From assembly GCA_003157315.1 (NCBI GenBank), contig PMJE01000021.1, positions 1 to 17,873 on the forward strand: a stretch of DNA of 17,873 nucleotides, given 5' to 3'. The DNA comes from Myxococcales bacterium. Its GTDB lineage: Bacteria; Myxococcota; Polyangia; Fen-1088. The notes under the pieces were generated by a model, which saw nothing but the letters and a program-made list of their open reading frames with translations, made no database searches and was not told the DNA's origin. The position numbers were made by a program, and so were the translations under genes. Below, piece after piece: positions 15,367 through 17,873 of this stretch; within the stretch, counting starts at the first letter, position 1; each line of letters opens with the position of its first letter.

Positions 15367-16248
15367 TCAGCGAAACCACCGCCGCAGATGATTGGCGAGT
15401 CCCCCAGCCGGCTCCACCTTCGCAGGCGCCTGGGTGACGCGCACCATGGCCGCGGTCACGTTGTCAAGCGCCCCGATGCTGTTGGCCGCGTCGACAAGGG
15501 CGCGACATCCGCTGGGGGCATCCAGCGTTTCGACAATGCGCGGAAACTCGGTTTCGTCTAGCGCATTGTACAGGCCGTCGCTGCACACGATGAGCACGTC
15601 ATCTTGGACCAGCTCGCGCGTGATGCGGTCGACGCCGACGATGAGCTCGCGTCCCACGCTGCGGGTGAGCACGCAGCGATCCGGATGGTTGCGCAGCCGT
15701 TCTTTGCTCATACGGCCCAGGCTGGCTCGCTCGGCGGCCAAGGTATGGTCTTTGGTAAGCTGCAGAACCTGTCCCTCGCGAATTAGGTACAAGCGGCTAT
15801 CGCCGACATGGGCGGCCAGTGCCTCGCCGCGATCGAGCACGAGCGCAGTAAGGGTGGTGCACATGCGGCGCAACTGCGGCACCACCACCGCGGTATCGTA
15901 GATTTCGATGTTGGCCTGCTGGACCGCGCGCACCAGCCGTTTCATGGTCCCGACGCCCGACCCCTGCTCCTTGAAGGAGCGTACCAGCACCTCAGTGGCG
16001 CGCTGGCTGGCGACCTCGCCGCCGTCGTAGCTGGACACACCGTCGGCTACCGCCACCAGACCGCACTGGTCGCTTTCACGATGGGTAACACAAGAGTCTT
16101 CATTGTCGCCGCGTTCAGTTCCCGGATGGCTGAGCGCCGCCATGTCAAAAGTAAAGGCGGCTGTTGCTGGCCGCGGCGAATCGCCCAAAGCAGGGGAGGG
16201 CCGTCCTTCTTGGGTAGCGTCTTCATTTGCTTCCTTGGTGAGCGACAT
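15367..16248 (-). CDS. PP2C-family serine/threonine protein phosphatase
   Basis: This 293-residue metal-dependent phosphatase removes phosphate from Ser/Thr residues. After a Pro-rich tail of about 35 residues comes a single PP2C domain with the metal-binding acidic residues in order: RGDNEDS (Asp51), VADGV (Asp69), CSDGLYN (Asp224) and LDNVTAAMV (Asp262). GDSRLYLIREG and LTKDHTL are also classical. There is no membrane segment or sensor domain, so it is a free cytoplasmic enzyme. It lies 13 nt before a PII gene whose T-loop has Ser49. In cyanobacteria the similarly built PP2C enzyme PphA dephosphorylates PII at Ser49, so PII is a reasonable substrate here (inference). No Ser/Thr kinase is visible in the window. 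A long hairpin precedes its ribosome-binding site. Confidence 0.93.
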   Translation of the reverse strand: MSLTKEANEDATQEGRPSPALGDSPRPATAAFTFDMAALSHPGTERGDNEDSCVTHRESDQCGLVAVADGVSSYDGGEVASQRATEVLVRSFKEQGSGVGTMKRLVRAVQQANIEIYDTAVVVPQLRRMCTTLTALVLDRGEALAAHVGDSRLYLIREGQVLQLTKDHTLAAERASLGRMSKERLRNHPDRCVLTRSVGRELIVGVDRITRELVQDDVLIVCSDGLYNALDETEFPRIVETLDAPSGCRALVDAANSIGALDNVTAAMVRVTQAPAKVEPAGGLANHLRRWFR

Positions 16249-16263
16249 GCAAACTTTCTCGAC

Positions 16264-16310
16264 GTGAGCCGGGCGCCGCCCCCGAGGGAGGGGGCGACGC
16301 CCGCGCTCAC
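16264..16310 (-). promoter_or_regulatory. Long intergenic hairpin between the permease and PP2C genes
   Basis: These 47 bases fold almost end to end: segments of 6, 6 and 7 bp pair, plus one wobble pair and a single bulged G on one arm, closing on a 6-nt loop. The one non-Watson-Crick pair is G-U if the minus strand is transcribed but C-A for the plus strand, which supports function in the minus-strand mRNA. It fills most of the 68-nt gap, 15 nt before the PP2C ATG. No T-tract follows, so it may tune read-through, mRNA end protection or processing rather than terminate fully. Confidence 0.6.
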
Positions 16311-16316
16311 TGTCTT

Positions 16317-17873
16317 CTACGCTGGCACCTGCCCCGCCCCGACCACCGGCTTATCCACCATCACCGCGCGAGACTTGGCCTTGCTGTTGCGCAGGAAGTA
16401 CACCGCCCCGTACACGCCCCACACGGCGCAAGCGCCGAGTGCAATATACGGCTCCTTTATGCTCATGCCCGCCACCATGAACGGTCCCACCAAGTAGAAC
16501 AGCATGCAAATCAGGTTGGCCACCAGGCCGAACAGCGGGATGAACAGGTGCTTGAACCCGTTGAACGCCTTGTGCTCACGGAAGGCGACCATCGCCACGA
16601 TACAGGTCATCATGTACAGCATGAAAGTGCCGAAGTTGCTGACCAGGGTCACGATGACCAGCGAATTGGGCAGTTTGGCGTAGGTCTCCGGGCTGAACAC
16701 GCCAAAGGCATACCAGAGGTTCTGGAACTTCGGCTCCAGTGCAGACGGAGTGGTGCCGCCAAGATACAGCACCACAGTGACGATGCCAATCACCGCCGAG
16801 ATTGCTGCCAACGTCCAGATCGACCGGTGCGGCGTGAGGGTCTTGCCGTGCAACATTCCGAAGTGCGAGGGCATCTCCTCGTCGCGGCCCATGGCGTAGG
16901 TCACGCGCGCCCCGGTGTTGAGGCAGGAGAGTGTGGTGCCAATGAGCGCCAGGAACACAGTCAGCGCCTGCACCAACATGAAGGCGCGGCCGGCTTGGTA
17001 ACTGCCAAAAAGCCAGGTGCCCACAATCACCATCATATCACCCAGTGGAGCCCCAGACCCGGCCGCATTGGTCATTGTGTAGCCCTGATTGAGAAAGTAA
17101 TTGGCTGCGAAGTACTCGATCAAATAGCAGAAGATTCCTTGGATGCCGAGCGAAAGCAGCACGGCCCGCGGAATGTCGCGCTTGGCGTTGCGCGCCTCCT
17201 CACCCATCGAAGTGACCGACTCGAACCCGACCAAGATGAGAATGGCGATGCAGGCCTGAATGACGATAAGCGAGAAACCATGCGGCGCCGGCACCGAGGA
17301 AGCCCGGTCGTGGAACTTGAAGTGCGGGGTCAGGGTGGTGGGATGGTCGGCATCGATCGGCTCCATCTTCATGGCCTCGCTGGCGGCGTAGGTGATGGTG
17401 AACGGTACCGGCTTGCCGTCTTTCATCTCGGGCACCGGCATGCCGTCGTCGTCCATTTTGGGCGCGGTCATCGGCTGACCGGTGGGATCCAATTTGGGCT
17501 TGCCATCCTCTAGTACAGGCTCCTGCACGACGTTGTAGTCCACCGGTATTCCATTCACTAGCTGGAAGGCACGCGAGCCCTCGCCGTGGTGAACGCGGTA
17601 CGAGATAGCCATCACGGAGAACACCAGCAAGGCGGTGATCTGAACGATATTGATCAGCACGTTCACGCCTGTGGTGCCTGTGACGCCCCGGAACGCGATG
17701 TAGGCCACGCCAAAGGCAAAGCCCACACAGAAGAGAATCATGAATAGGGGGCTGTTGATTGACCCACTGAAGGTATTGGGGAAGAACTGGTTGAGTAGAT
17801 AGCCGCTAAGAATGGCCGTCACGCCCACCATGCAGCCCGGATACACCCAGTAGTAGAGGTGACTCGCCCACCC
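16317..17873 (-). CDS. APC-superfamily amino acid permease (5' end outside window)
   Basis: This is a multi-helix amino-acid transporter of the inner membrane; the frame is open to the window edge (beginning GWASHLYYWVYPG), so the first helices are missing. At least 518 residues are present with about ten hydrophobic helices. APC landmarks include VGFESVTSMGEEARNAKRDIPRAVL and SCLNTGARVTYAMGRDEEMP. Between two helices lies an unusual hydrophilic insert of about 105 residues (17277-17600) rich in Asp, Pro and Lys, with the short motif DGKP repeated. The substrate is unknown. It is followed by the PP2C phosphatase, PII and a small membrane protein on the same strand, suggesting that transport is linked to nitrogen sensing, in the way PII controls the ammonium channel AmtB. 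Confidence 0.9.
   Translation of the reverse strand, partial: GWASHLYYWVYPGCMVGVTAILSGYLLNQFFPNTFSGSINSPLFMILFCVGFAFGVAYIAFRGVTGTTGVNVLINIVQITALLVFSVMAISYRVHHGEGSRAFQLVNGIPVDYNVVQEPVLEDGKPKLDPTGQPMTAPKMDDDGMPVPEMKDGKPVPFTITYAASEAMKMEPIDADHPTTLTPHFKFHDRASSVPAPHGFSLIVIQACIAILILVGFESVTSMGEEARNAKRDIPRAVLLSLGIQGIFCYLIEYFAANYFLNQGYTMTNAAGSGAPLGDMMVIVGTWLFGSYQAGRAFMLVQALTVFLALIGTTLSCLNTGARVTYAMGRDEEMPSHFGMLHGKTLTPHRSIWTLAAISAVIGIVTVVLYLGGTTPSALEPKFQNLWYAFGVFSPETYAKLPNSLVIVTLVSNFGTFMLYMMTCIVAMVAFREHKAFNGFKHLFIPLFGLVANLICMLFYLVGPFMVAGMSIKEPYIALGACAVWGVYGAVYFLRNSKAKSRAVMVDKPVVGAGQVPA

Noticed and set aside
16548..17513. Long plus-strand open frame (321 codons) opposite the permease
   Set aside because: It is the antisense shadow of a clear transporter gene, with His/Gly/Asp-rich composition and no recognisable domain.

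Overview
The window is GC-rich bacterial DNA from a Gram-negative organism: it encodes an outer-membrane factor, a porin-like barrel, periplasmic adaptors and lipoproteins. Nearly every gene lies on the minus strand; only the short Mop/TrmO cluster (11430-12443) is on the plus strand. A tiny Cys-rich lipoprotein, NifA-type and degenerate sigma-54-activator-type regulators, and a secreted protein of a type I associate with myxobacteria suggest Myxococcota or a related deltaproteobacterial lineage. Acidobacteriota cannot be excluded; the taxonomic call is inference only.

Layout, read in the direction of minus-strand transcription. (a) 17873-14753: the 3' part of an APC-family amino-acid permease, a long intergenic hairpin, a PP2C phosphatase, a canonical PII protein and a 68-residue two-helix membrane protein. 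This looks like a nitrogen or amino-acid signalling operon. (b) 14659-12553: a complete NifA-like sigma-54 activator followed by a second, strongly divergent PII. (c) Plus strand, 11430-12443: the molybdate-binding protein Mop, a small Cys-rich membrane protein and a TrmO-family protein, preceded by two structured elements. (d) 11140-10795: decayed fragments of two unrelated transposases (IS91-like and IS3-like). (e) 10685-6838: a secreted hypothetical protein, a KdpD-C-terminal-like sensor kinase and two tandem KdpE-like response regulators. (f) 6501-4653: a BBP2-type outer-membrane barrel and a Cys-rich lipoprotein. (g) 4607-3576: a sigma-54-activator homologue whose AAA+ domain has lost its ATPase and sigma-54 contacts. 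(h) 3483-1: a TolC-like / adaptor / RND tripartite heavy-metal efflux operon, cut by the window edge.

Three connections stand out. First, a PP2C phosphatase sits 13 nt upstream of a PII that carries Ser49, the residue phosphorylated in cyanobacterial PII and dephosphorylated by the PP2C enzyme PphA; the second PII also has Ser49 but has lost most ATP and 2-oxoglutarate contacts. Second, a pair of near-identical 11-bp-period direct repeats lies upstream of the porin and of the secreted protein that flank the two-component system, in the same orientation, and they are good candidates for response-regulator sites. Third, the pseudo-AAA+ regulator directly precedes the metal efflux operon and its candidate promoter.
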